A stretch of 21,799 nucleotides of DNA from JANPEF01 sp046596055 (GTDB lineage: Bacteria; Eisenbacteria; RBG-16-71-46; DASYSL01). The translations under genes and the position numbers were made by a program. Each line of letters opens with the position of its first letter. Position 1 is the stretch's first letter. Location: NCBI GenBank assembly GCA_046596055.1, contig JBKJNH010000230.1:1-21799 (forward strand), given 5' to 3'. Below are positions 15,106 to 21,799 of the stretch, in pieces. The notes beneath the pieces were generated by a model. It made no database searches. It saw nothing but the letters and a program-made list of their open reading frames with translations, and had not been told where the DNA came from.

Positions 15106-16833
15106 TCAGCGCGGCAGGAAGATCACTTTTCCCACGGCTTCACGCACGCCGGCGTGAAACTTCACCCAGTAGACGCCGGCGCCCAGCCCTTGCGCCCGGT
15201 CGATCAGGACCTCGTGACGGCCGATGCCCGGGCGGCCCAGGTCGCGTTCCTCGATGCGTCGACCGGCCGCGTCGATCATCTCGAGTTGCACCCGTTCGTC
15301 GACGCCGAGGACGTAGTCGATGACGAACCTCGACACCGCTGGGGTAGGCCGCGCCGGTTCGATCGCAAGGGCGACGGTTGGGATGGCGGGCGGTGCGATC
15401 GAATCGGTCCCCACGAGGCCGGTCGTTGGCAGGGCGACGACATAGTCCTTGATGTCCCCCGGGTCCCCACATTGCCCGGTGCAGTCAGCCGACCAGTTGC
15501 TGGCGAAGAGGACGCGTCGGCCATCGCGCGAGGGCACGGGATGCGATTCGCAGCGGTAGCAACCGGAGCTGACGCTTCGCTTGTGCGACAGCCGCTCGAC
15601 GGCGCCGCTCCCGTCCATGCGCACGGCCACGATCTCGTCACTGAACTTCTTTCCGTCCCCCTTGTAGTAGCCCACGTAGGCCCACCCGGGGCGATCGAGA
15701 TTGCGCGTCGAGACATGCTGGACGGAGGGCTCTCCGCTCGGATTGGTCAGTGCCGTGACGAGGCCGTCGCGAAGCCGGACCTTGACGACCCGCCCGATCG
15801 AGCTGCCCGGGCAGGAGCGACCGCCGATGATCACGTCTTCACCGCCGTCGAACGGGTCGAGCGCCATGTCGGCATGCTTGAGGGGGAAGATCCAGCCGTT
15901 CGGGCGAGCCTGGAACGTGTCGCAGCGCAGCGAGGCGCCGGCCATCACCTGGGGTCGAAGAGCGAGGGTAACGGGATCGACGGCGAAGATGCGATGCATG
16001 TCCTGGGTCACGTCGCTGCCGCCGGAGAACTTGAGATCCACGTACTTTCCGGACGGTGAGATCGAGACGTTGCCGATGGCGCAATCCCCCGACGGGTTCG
16101 TCGTCGCGAGGCTGCAGGGAAGAATCGAATAGATCGGGCCGATCCGTCGGTTCGGGTACGGGGCGTAGGGTGGCTTCGGATCCATGTCGACGACGAACAT
16201 CCGGCTTCCGTCGCCGAGCGCCACGAAGCGGCCGTCTTGCGAGGAGTTGCCTTCGCCGGAGCCGATGCCGTAGTCGACCGGGATCGGCAGCGTCCACGTG
16301 CGGGTCTTGGTGCAGGTCCGGACGTCGTACCACGACAACTCGCGTCCCGCCTGGTCGACGTTGATCATCGTGTTGGCGAAGTCGCGGCTCGGATGCCAGC
16401 GATAGTCGTAGAGAGGGTCGTTGGAGCATGGACCCAGCGCGGGGAGATAGGTCGACCCGTCGAGGAAAACGCGGGACGGAGAGCCGCCGCTGCGGTTCTG
16501 GACGAGCATCAACGTGCCGTCGGCGTTCCACGGCTGCTGCTTCGAGTAGACGTGGCGCGCGTCCGCTCCCCACACGCCGTTGACGAAGCCCGACACGATC
16601 GGAGCGCCGGTGTCGCCGGTGATCCGTGTGAGGATCGTGCCGAACACCGGATCGACGGTCGGCTGGAGAAGGGCAGGCCGGGCAAGGGGTGGCGGGGCGA
16701 GAACGACCTCCGGGTCGCTCAGCGGAACGGGGACGGGATCCGTTACGGCCACTGGAACTCGATAGACGATGCTGATCTGGACAACCAACGCAATGGCGAT
16801 GGACACCGCTCGACGTGAAACTCGATGGGTCAT
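15106..16833 (-). CDS. Secreted TolB/WD40-like beta-propeller protein with C-terminal sorting domain
   Basis: This 575-residue paralogue of the downstream gene has an N-terminal signal (RRAVSIAIALVVQISIVY). Its propeller shares long blocks with the other copy, for example VYSKQQPWNADGT, YDYRWHPSRD, GRSCPGSSIGRVVKVRL, HVSTRNLDRPGWAYVGYY and GCYRCESHPVPS. Unlike that copy it continues with a Pro/Ala linker and an approximately 85-residue sorting-type domain starting ARPTPAVSRF, with IDAAGRRIEERDL, GAGVYWVKF and GKVIFLPR strands. This predicts export across the outer membrane and surface attachment or release, if the organism has the matching secretion system; none is encoded here. The ATG at 16833 overlaps the upstream membrane-protein frame as ATGA, but that overlap may be accidental because the upstream frame seems non-coding at its end. 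The biochemical function is unknown. Confidence 0.82.
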   Translation of the reverse strand: MTHRVSRRAVSIAIALVVQISIVYRVPVAVTDPVPVPLSDPEVVLAPPPLARPALLQPTVDPVFGTILTRITGDTGAPIVSGFVNGVWGADARHVYSKQQPWNADGTLMLVQNRSGGSPSRVFLDGSTYLPALGPCSNDPLYDYRWHPSRDFANTMINVDQAGRELSWYDVRTCTKTRTWTLPIPVDYGIGSGEGNSSQDGRFVALGDGSRMFVVDMDPKPPYAPYPNRRIGPIYSILPCSLATTNPSGDCAIGNVSISPSGKYVDLKFSGGSDVTQDMHRIFAVDPVTLALRPQVMAGASLRCDTFQARPNGWIFPLKHADMALDPFDGGEDVIIGGRSCPGSSIGRVVKVRLRDGLVTALTNPSGEPSVQHVSTRNLDRPGWAYVGYYKGDGKKFSDEIVAVRMDGSGAVERLSHKRSVSSGCYRCESHPVPSRDGRRVLFASNWSADCTGQCGDPGDIKDYVVALPTTGLVGTDSIAPPAIPTVALAIEPARPTPAVSRFVIDYVLGVDERVQLEMIDAAGRRIEERDLGRPGIGRHEVLIDRAQGLGAGVYWVKFHAGVREAVGKVIFLPR

Positions 16834-17071
16834 CGGGACGCTCTACTTGAAATGAAGCTCGAGCGTGAAGCGGCCGCATAGCTGTGCAAACTGTTTCGCG
16901 CGGTCAGGACACGCGTACAGATCCGGAACGCCTCCGACGGAACGGGCCCCCGCGTGGTCAGGTGACGCGAAAGGTCCGGCCCGGCTTCGGCGGAACGGGG
17001 CGAATGGGTGGTCCGGTCAGGAGAGCAGGGCATGAAGCCCGCTCGGACATTGCCCAGGGCCCGGCAGCGGC
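16834..17071. other. Probable intergenic region upstream of the larger propeller gene
   Basis: The - strand frame that runs through here to 16830 encodes a composition unlike the rest of its gene: rich in Ser, Arg, Pro and Cys, with mixed third-position bases and no domain. The frame favoured by codon bias stops at 17072-17074. I therefore read this stretch as non-coding; it should hold the promoter of the gene starting at 16833. I see no convincing -10/-35 pair, only the direct repeats listed separately. Confidence 0.5.
16897..17037. repeat. Imperfect 54-59 base direct repeats, two clear copies and one partial
   Basis: Copy 1 (16897-16950) and copy 2 (16951-17009) are adjacent and match at about 39 of 54 aligned positions by my own hand alignment. 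Shared blocks are CGCG, GGTCAGG, ACGCG, TCCGG and GGAACGGG, in the same order. A third GGTCAGG at 17015 starts a weaker partial copy. The set lies about 65-200 bases upstream of the start at 16833. It may be a degenerating tandem duplication or a set of regulator sites. It is too short and too diverged for a CRISPR array. Confidence 0.5.
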
Positions 17072-18452
17072 TCAGTGGGGTGAACGGTGAGGCGTGAAGG
17101 GTAGCACGTCCTCGAGGGATTCGGCAGGGAGATCCTGCTGTCCTGTTGTACCGGGCAAGGGAGCGGAAAGTTCCCACCGGCGCTCCGCTCGGGATGGGTC
17201 CCCCACAATCAAGTCGAACGGAGGGCTCATGAAGAAGGTCGTGACGGATGGTGGACGCTGGAGCAGCGTGTCCCACGATTCGCTGGAAGTCAGCCGCCCC
17301 TCGATCGTCTGACGGCCGGCGCGTCATCTGCTCTTCCCGGCGTTGGCCAATCCACGACGGCGTCGGCGTCAGTGCGACGAAGAGAAACATCTGCAGCGCC
17401 ACCGCGACGAAGATCACGCTCTCGCCATCGTGGCTTACCGAACCGAACGAATCGGCGAGATGACGGGCGACCAGGTCGATCGCGATCGCCCCGACGACGA
17501 GCGCCGTGACGATTCCCGACTGCAGGGACGTCGCGCCCGGAGCGCTCGCCCACGCCGCGAGGCTCGCCGGGATGCCGGCCACGGCGAGCCACATCCAGAG
17601 GCCGCACCGATCGTGCCACGGCTGGGTCGAGATTGCGAAGGAGAGCACGGCGGCCATCGTGCACACCGCGAGACAACCGAGCAGGTGCGATGCCACGAAG
17701 GGCACGAACCAGGCGCCCGCCAGCGCGAGCGCACGCATCGGCTCGTCCCACGCCGCGTCGTTGAACCACGGGCCGAGGAAGTGCGAACACAACCCGTAAC
17801 CGATCCCGATCATGCCGAGCGCGGCGATGCCGAAGGCGGTGCAGCGCCGCCGATCCTCGAACGCCAGCGACAGCCCGGCTGCGACGACGAACCACAGCGC
17901 CGGCGCATGGATGAAAAACGAGAGGGACAGTAGCGCGCCAGCTCCGAAGGCGCCGAGCACGCCGATCGTGAACCGCAGCGTCGCAAAGCCCAGCAACGTG
18001 AACAGGAGCGCGATCGACTCCGGACGCGCCGCACCGGGAGGAGCACCGAACAGCGCCGGCCCCACGAGCGCGAGGGTCGCGACGGCGAAGGGGAGCGACC
18101 AGCCCCCGGTCTCGGCCTTCACGATCCCGAACACGAGTAGTGCCGCGACGATGGTGGCGAGCAGCGCGAGCTGCCGCACGATCCACAGTTGCGCATCGTC
18201 CGCACCCATGAGGAGCGCGATCGCGATGCCGTAGCCGGGCATGAGGCTCACCGTCGCGTTACCTGCGGGCTCGGCGTAGGGCGAGGCGTGGTCGAGCAGG
18301 TGGTTCGCCTGCGCGAGGATGGCCGACTCCACCGAGTCGGGGGCGGCAGACGCTCCGTCCATGCGTGCGGCCGGGAGCGCCGCCGAGAAGTAGAGGACGA
18401 GACCGACCAGCGACGACAGCAGGAGGAGCGCGCGAAAGCCGTGATGCAGCAT
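17072..18452 (-). pseudogene. GT-C-like polytopic membrane protein, apparently frameshifted near 17300
   Basis: The open frame from ATG 18452 runs to 16830 (540 codons), but only the first 385 or so residues look real. There is an N-terminal helix, a 50-residue periplasmic-like loop (SVESAILAQANHLLDHASPYAEP, then LMPGYGI) and 9-10 further hydrophobic helices, ending at FLFVALTPTPSWIGQ. The Y..P loop followed by many helices suggests a lipid-sugar-dependent glycosyltransferase of the GT-C/DUF2029 kind, but no catalytic Asp is certain. After residue 385 the frame loses codon bias. Skipping one base in the G-run at 17297-17300 (C-run on +) joins a frame with higher third-position GC, encoding SSESWDTLLQRPPSVTTFF and ending at TGA 17072-17074, which gives about 460 residues. 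It is either a genuine frameshift or a one-base sequence error. Its substrate is unknown. Confidence 0.55.
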
Positions 18453-18579
18453 GGGGACCCCCGGGCGGGAGCGGTACGCGGACGAGCTGCTACCCCTGTG
18501 ATCGGCGGCCCTCGCGGGACGCTGAAGCGCCGCCGGAAGTCGTTGCAGCGCAGGACGACGCGCGCGCTCATGAAGGGGA
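18453..18579. other. Short intergenic region between the CRTAC-like gene and the membrane-protein gene
   Basis: This is 127 bases on the - strand between the stop at 18580 and the ATG at 18452. It is GC-rich, with a G-rich stretch (CGGGGGTCCCC) just before the ATG. I see no clear terminator with a U-tract and no convincing promoter. Confidence 0.4.
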
Positions 18580-20388
18580 TCAACGAAGCACGGCCAGGCG
18601 CTTCACGGCTGTCGCATGCCCCGGGGCCATGGCCCGGACGAAGTAGGCGCCCGCCGGCAGCCCCGCCGGGATCGTCCCCGGCAACGCGTGCCGGCCGGCC
18701 TTCAGGCGCCCGGCGAACAGCGTCTGCACGTGCCGGCCCCGGACGTCGTGCAGGTCGATCCGCACCGGACCGGGGTTCGCCAGGGCCAAAGACAGGCGGA
18801 CCGCGCCGCGCGTGGGATTCGGCGACAGCGCGTCGAGCGTGAGCCCGGTCGCCTGCGGTGTGCCGGCGGGGGCCGCCACGTCGACGACACCGAGCGACTG
18901 CGTGAGGGTAAGCACGCGATCGACCGGCAGGTTGACCACGGTGTCGCGTTCGCCGCCGGGCCATTGCGCGATCAGCGTGTCGATCCATGCGGCGTCGCCG
19001 AGCCCGAAGTGGGCGTCGAGCATGTCGTGGCCGCCGTAGCCCGTCGAGGCCGAGACCTCGCGCACCTGCCACCGCGGCGTGCCACCGATCGTCGCACGCA
19101 CGCGCAGCTTCGCGCCGAGGACCGGGAAGCGGCCGGTCGCGCTGACGGCGTGGATCTCGGCCCAGTGCGCCCCGGTCGCGAGGTCGTTCCGGTAGAGGAG
19201 CCCGGGGCCGTTCGCGTCTCGCACCGGGGCGAACAGGTCGAGGTCGCCGTCGCGATCGTAGTCGCCGGTGACCGCGCTCCAGTTGGAGCGACCCAGGGTG
19301 ACGAACTCGCCGGTCGTGACCGACGTGAACGTTCCGTCGCCCGCGTTCCGGTAGAAGCGATTCGCCTGCCCGCCGTCGCGCGCGACGTAGACGTCGAGGT
19401 CGCCGTCGTTGTCGTAGTCGCCCCACGCGGCGCCGTGTGCGAAGCCGGCGTCGGTGACGATCGGGCCGATGCCGGTGCGCTTCGTGAACCCGCCGCCGTC
19501 GTTGCGGTAGAGCATGTTCGGGTAGGTCGTGTAGTTGAGCACGTAGGCGTCGCGGTCGCCGTCGTTGTCGACGTCGGCCCACGTGATCAGCTGAGAGTCG
19601 TGCAGGTCGGTGACGAGCGGATCGCCGACGAGCGGCGTGAAGAAGGCCGTGCCGCTCTCGACGCGCATGTTGCGCCACACACGGTCGCGCTTCGACGAGC
19701 CAACGCCACCAGTGGCGAAGGCCAGGTCGACGTCGCCGTCGTCGTCGAAGTCGCACCACGTGGCGGTGTGATGCGTGTCCATCACCGTGGCGAGCGTGGC
19801 GGTGTCGCGCTCGGTGAAGACGAAGCCGCCGTCGTTGACGAACAGGCGGTTCGCCGTCGTGATGCCGCCGGTGCCGAGCAGGCAGGCGAGGACGAGGTCC
19901 GGGTCGCCGTCGGCGTCGAAGTCGCCCCACGCGCCCTGGCCCTTGACCGTGGCGCCGGTGACGACCGCATCGGGACGGGGGACGAACGTCGCGCCGGTGG
20001 ACTGGAGGAGAACGCCGCCGCCCGCGAACAGTTGCGAGACGAACGGCTCGGGCCGGCCGTCGCCATCCACGTCGGCCCAGCCGCTGCCGAACGTCTCGGC
20101 GGTCACGGTCTCGAGCCCGAAGCTCGCGTCGCGGATGAACCCGCCGCCCCCGTCGTTGCGGAACAGCACGTTCGGGGTCGCGGCGGACCATGTGGTGACG
20201 AACAAGTCGAGATCGCCGTCGTCGTCGGCGTCGATCCAGCTCGCGCTGCTGCACGACTGGATGAACGCGTCGATCGCTGGATCGACCACGCGGGAGAAGG
20301 TCTGGCTCGCGGCGGGGGAGACGACGACAGAGCACACGATGACGGCGAGCGTCACCGCGCGGGATCGCACGGCCCATGAATTGCGCAT
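18580..20388 (-). CDS. Secreted FG-GAP/VCBS-repeat protein with ASPIC/UnbV domain and C-terminal sorting domain (CRTAC-like)
   Basis: From ATG 20388 this is a 602-residue exported protein with a classical signal peptide (RNSWAVRSR, then a hydrophobic core, cut after SPAASQ). Seven or so blades each carry a calcium-binding type D-x-D-x-DG-D/x-x-D loop (DADDDGDLD, DVDGDGRPE, DFDADGDPD, DFDDDGDVD, DVDNDGDRD, DYDNDGDLD, DYDRDGDLD) followed by LYRNDG-type strands, i.e. an integrin-like beta-propeller. An ASPIC/UnbV module follows (GAKLRVRATIGG, REVSASTGYGG, HFGLGDA, IAQWPGGERDTV). The last 85 residues form the sorting-type domain (LSPNPTRGAVRLSL, LHDVRGRHVQTLF, GAYFVRAMAPG). The frame is open to GTG 20436 with another ATG at 20412; none has a clear ribosome-binding site, and 20388 gives the best signal peptide. 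Likely a cell-surface adhesion or ligand-binding protein. Confidence 0.88.
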   Translation of the reverse strand: MRNSWAVRSRAVTLAVIVCSVVVSPAASQTFSRVVDPAIDAFIQSCSSASWIDADDDGDLDLFVTTWSAATPNVLFRNDGGGGFIRDASFGLETVTAETFGSGWADVDGDGRPEPFVSQLFAGGGVLLQSTGATFVPRPDAVVTGATVKGQGAWGDFDADGDPDLVLACLLGTGGITTANRLFVNDGGFVFTERDTATLATVMDTHHTATWCDFDDDGDVDLAFATGGVGSSKRDRVWRNMRVESGTAFFTPLVGDPLVTDLHDSQLITWADVDNDGDRDAYVLNYTTYPNMLYRNDGGGFTKRTGIGPIVTDAGFAHGAAWGDYDNDGDLDVYVARDGGQANRFYRNAGDGTFTSVTTGEFVTLGRSNWSAVTGDYDRDGDLDLFAPVRDANGPGLLYRNDLATGAHWAEIHAVSATGRFPVLGAKLRVRATIGGTPRWQVREVSASTGYGGHDMLDAHFGLGDAAWIDTLIAQWPGGERDTVVNLPVDRVLTLTQSLGVVDVAAPAGTPQATGLTLDALSPNPTRGAVRLSLALANPGPVRIDLHDVRGRHVQTLFAGRLKAGRHALPGTIPAGLPAGAYFVRAMAPGHATAVKRLAVLR

Positions 20389-20492
20389 GGAGAACGGCAC
20401 CACGAGGGACATCGGACGACGCGCCGGGGAAGGCACGGGGTGCGATCAGGGACGACCAGTCTACACCCGGACGCCCCCGATCACACGGTCGA

Positions 20493-21254
20493 TCATCGGT
20501 ACTGGGCTTTCACCCCGCCCCAGGTGCCCGGCAGCGCCGGCGTCGGCGCGCCCGCCTCGCAGAACGTGATGTCGTCGAAGCCGACGTTGGGGTCCGGCGA
20601 GTCGTTGAAGCGCAGCGTCACGAGGGCAATGCCGGGGCCGGAGACGACCAGTCGATAGTTGCCGGGGGCGCCGGCCTGCGACACGCACGCGTCCCCACCG
20701 ACGAGGTCGACCCCACCGGTCATCGTGAGGACGTCGGTATCGAGCACGGTGCTCGCCGCGTCGTACGCGGTCAGGGTCACGTCGTGCGTGGGGTTGGCGA
20801 ACGGGAAGAGGTCGCCGTAGTCGAGGATCCGGATCGAGAAGCAGGACACGCCGGCGGCCGCCGGGAACGCGAAGTCGTAGTCGAGCACGCAGCCCGAGTC
20901 GTCGCCGAATCCGCGGACTCCGTTGAGGCATCCGTTCTGCACGGAACTGGTCGTCCCGTAGGAGGTGAAGGGGAAGGGATTGCCTTCCTCGATGACGGCA
21001 GCACTGCCGAGCGGGCAGGTCGGGCCGAACGGCCAGGCGACGCTGGTGATCGTGAGGTCCGGATGGACCGCCGCCGGGCCCTCGACCGAGGTCCCGGGCG
21101 CCAGGGACTCGAAGTCGACATGCTGGAACCCCGTGCCACAGGCCGCCGGGCCACAGGCCTGGGCGGACACGATCGAGGCGGACCCCAGCGTGCCGGCGAA
21201 CAGGAGGAGGGCGAAGAGGTTGGGGAATCGCGGCGCGGCGATGGATGCGGACAT
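20493..21254 (-). CDS. Small secreted protein of unknown function
   Basis: This is a 253-residue protein from ATG 21254, which has GAGAGG about 7 bases upstream; the frame is open further (to 21353), but that N-terminal extension is polar and non-descript. The signal peptide is clear (NLFALLLFAGTLGSASIVSAQA). The mature part begins with FQHVDFESLAPGTSVEGP, an opening common to jellyroll/carbohydrate-binding-like extracellular domains, and ends with NDSPDPNVGFDDITFCEAG, again typical of such beta-sandwiches (the FDDI strand). Cysteines (CGPAAC, GPTC, NGC, SGC, SCFS, ACVS, FCE) imply several disulfides. The tail TPALPGTWGGVKAQYR is separate from the domain and may be a short C-terminal tag, but this is not established. 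I cannot assign a named family or function. Confidence 0.75.
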   Translation of the reverse strand: MSASIAAPRFPNLFALLLFAGTLGSASIVSAQACGPAACGTGFQHVDFESLAPGTSVEGPAAVHPDLTITSVAWPFGPTCPLGSAAVIEEGNPFPFTSYGTTSSVQNGCLNGVRGFGDDSGCVLDYDFAFPAAAGVSCFSIRILDYGDLFPFANPTHDVTLTAYDAASTVLDTDVLTMTGGVDLVGGDACVSQAGAPGNYRLVVSGPGIALVTLRFNDSPDPNVGFDDITFCEAGAPTPALPGTWGGVKAQYR

Positions 21255-21439
21255 GGCGGGGCCTCTCGAGGAGGGGGGGGCATGAGAGCGTGAACACCAA
21301 GGACGACAGGGCATGGAGGATATCACGCCCGTCGGCGCGGTGGGGCATTTCATGGCGCGTCGACCTCGCGTACAGTGCGAACGTCCGCGAACCGAAGCGA
21401 TCGGGGAGGAGAGATGATCCCGAGTCGAGAGGAAAACGG
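21255..21439. promoter_or_regulatory. Divergent intergenic region with a G-tract
   Basis: These 185 bases separate two diverging genes and should hold promoters for both. On the + strand TTCATG (about 21349) and TACAGT (about 21371) are a weak -35/-10-like pair with 16-base spacing; this is only suggestive. An 8-base G-tract at 21273-21280 lies 19-26 bases before the - strand start codon. Confidence 0.35.
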
Positions 21440-21455
21440 GTGCGCTTTCTCCTGA
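21414..21455 (+). other. Possible 13-codon leader ORF overlapping the next gene's start
   Basis: ATG 21414 follows GGGGAGGAGAG, a better ribosome-binding sequence than that of the following gene, and encodes MIPSREENGCAFS before TGA at 21453-21455. The stop falls 12 bases inside the next gene, whose start is GTG 21440 in another frame. It could couple translation of the two, or be chance. Confidence 0.3.
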
Positions 21456-21799
21456 CCGCCCTGCTGCTGTTGACGACTCGCTCCCGCGCGGCCGCGGCAG
21501 GCACGACCGAGGAGGCGCGGGCGCTGGCCACGCAAGCGCACGAGAGGATCCGGAGCCGCCACGCGCGGTGGTTCACCGGCGACAAGGCGGAGTTTGCGAG
21601 CCTCGACGACACCTTCCTGTCGCTCGAGGGTGCGGCGCAGTGGGCGGGCGTCACCTGGCTCGCAAATCCGAAAGGCGGAAACATGACGCGCGACGCGGTG
21701 GTGGCGAAGCTGGTCGGGAAGCGTCGCCGGTGGGTGCAGGACGAGGGGCTCGCGCTTTCCCTCGTCGTCGATCGGCTGCTGCCGGCCTGGCAGCAGGTC
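21440..21799 (+). CDS. Unrecognised exported protein, N-terminal 120 residues
   Basis: The frame is open from GTG 21440 to the window end (exactly 120 codons) with strong GC third-position bias, and no in-frame ATG lies upstream. GAGAGG at 21427-21432 is spaced 7 bases from the GTG. The N-terminus RFLLTALLLLTTRSRAAAAG looks like a short signal peptide, so the product is probably periplasmic or secreted. The rest is helical and charged (EEARALATQAHERIRSRHAR, RWVQDEGLALSLVVDRLL), with no motif I recognise. The gene is cut by the window edge, so length and function remain open. Confidence 0.7.
   Translation, partial: MRFLLTALLLLTTRSRAAAAGTTEEARALATQAHERIRSRHARWFTGDKAEFASLDDTFLSLEGAAQWAGVTWLANPKGGNMTRDAVVAKLVGKRRRWVQDEGLALSLVVDRLLPAWQQV

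Noticed and set aside
16897..17037. CRISPR-like array
   Set aside because: Only two to three diverged units, no identical repeats with unique spacers and no cas genes.
16830..17071. Coding reading of the last 80 or so codons of the 540-codon membrane-protein frame
   Set aside because: Ser/Arg/Pro/Cys-rich, weak codon bias, no domain; the ATGA contact with the next gene is probably chance. Kept as uncertain pending read evidence.
19230..20240. Minisatellite-like GTCGCCGTCGTC motifs
   Set aside because: They are the DNA form of the repeated Asp/Gly calcium-binding loops in the FG-GAP blades; the period follows the protein repeats.
18616..20379. 587-codon + strand frame opposite the FG-GAP protein
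   Set aside because: Composition is dominated by Val, Ala, Arg, Gly and Glu, mirroring the D-x-D-x-DG repeats on the other strand; the - strand frame has clear domains and a signal peptide.

Overview
The window is very GC-rich and gene-dense, with no rRNA, tRNA, CRISPR array or insertion sequence that I can see. Several predicted secreted proteins end in an 80-90 residue FlgD-like/T9SS-type sorting module (an xPNP or PTP start, a VRGR or AAGRR turn, then a GxYFxR-type strand). That, with the GC content, suggests an FCB-related lineage such as Candidatus Eisenbacteria. This is an inference from protein style, not from a marker gene.

Region 1 (1-13668, + strand) looks like one long transcription unit that starts before the window. 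Adjacent genes overlap or are separated by at most 10 bases, and four junctions are ATGA stop/start overlaps. It encodes a Wzz-like chain-length protein (C-terminus only), a BY-kinase-like ATPase with an inserted DUF4388/PATAN-like domain, a DegT/DnrJ aminotransferase, a fused phosphoglycosyltransferase plus PglF-like sugar-nucleotide 4,6-dehydratase, a Wzy/O-antigen-ligase-like protein, a GT4 glycosyltransferase and a Wzx-like flippase. Together these make a UDP-amino-sugar, load it on undecaprenyl phosphate, extend it, flip it and polymerise it. Three less expected parts follow: an RtcB-like protein with altered metal-site residues, a CDP-alcohol phosphotransferase domain, and, in the same open frame as the latter, a secreted parallel beta-helix protein with a sorting domain.

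Region 2 (13665-21254, - strand) holds secreted and membrane proteins that converge on region 1. It contains two tandem paralogous beta-propeller proteins (one with a sorting domain, one without), a GT-C-like polytopic membrane protein whose 3' part appears frameshifted, an FG-GAP/ASPIC-UnbV (CRTAC-like) protein with a sorting domain, and a small secreted protein of unknown function. A 240-base non-coding stretch upstream of the larger propeller gene carries imperfect 54-59 base direct repeats.

Region 3 (21255-21799) is a divergent intergenic region followed by the 5' end of an unrecognised exported protein on the + strand.

The most unusual points are the RtcB-like protein inside a glycan operon next to a CDP-alcohol phosphotransferase, the PATAN-like insertion in a Walker-A-degenerate BY-kinase homologue, the membrane-enzyme/beta-helix read-through ORF, and the co-location of a glycan assembly operon with sorting-domain cargo.
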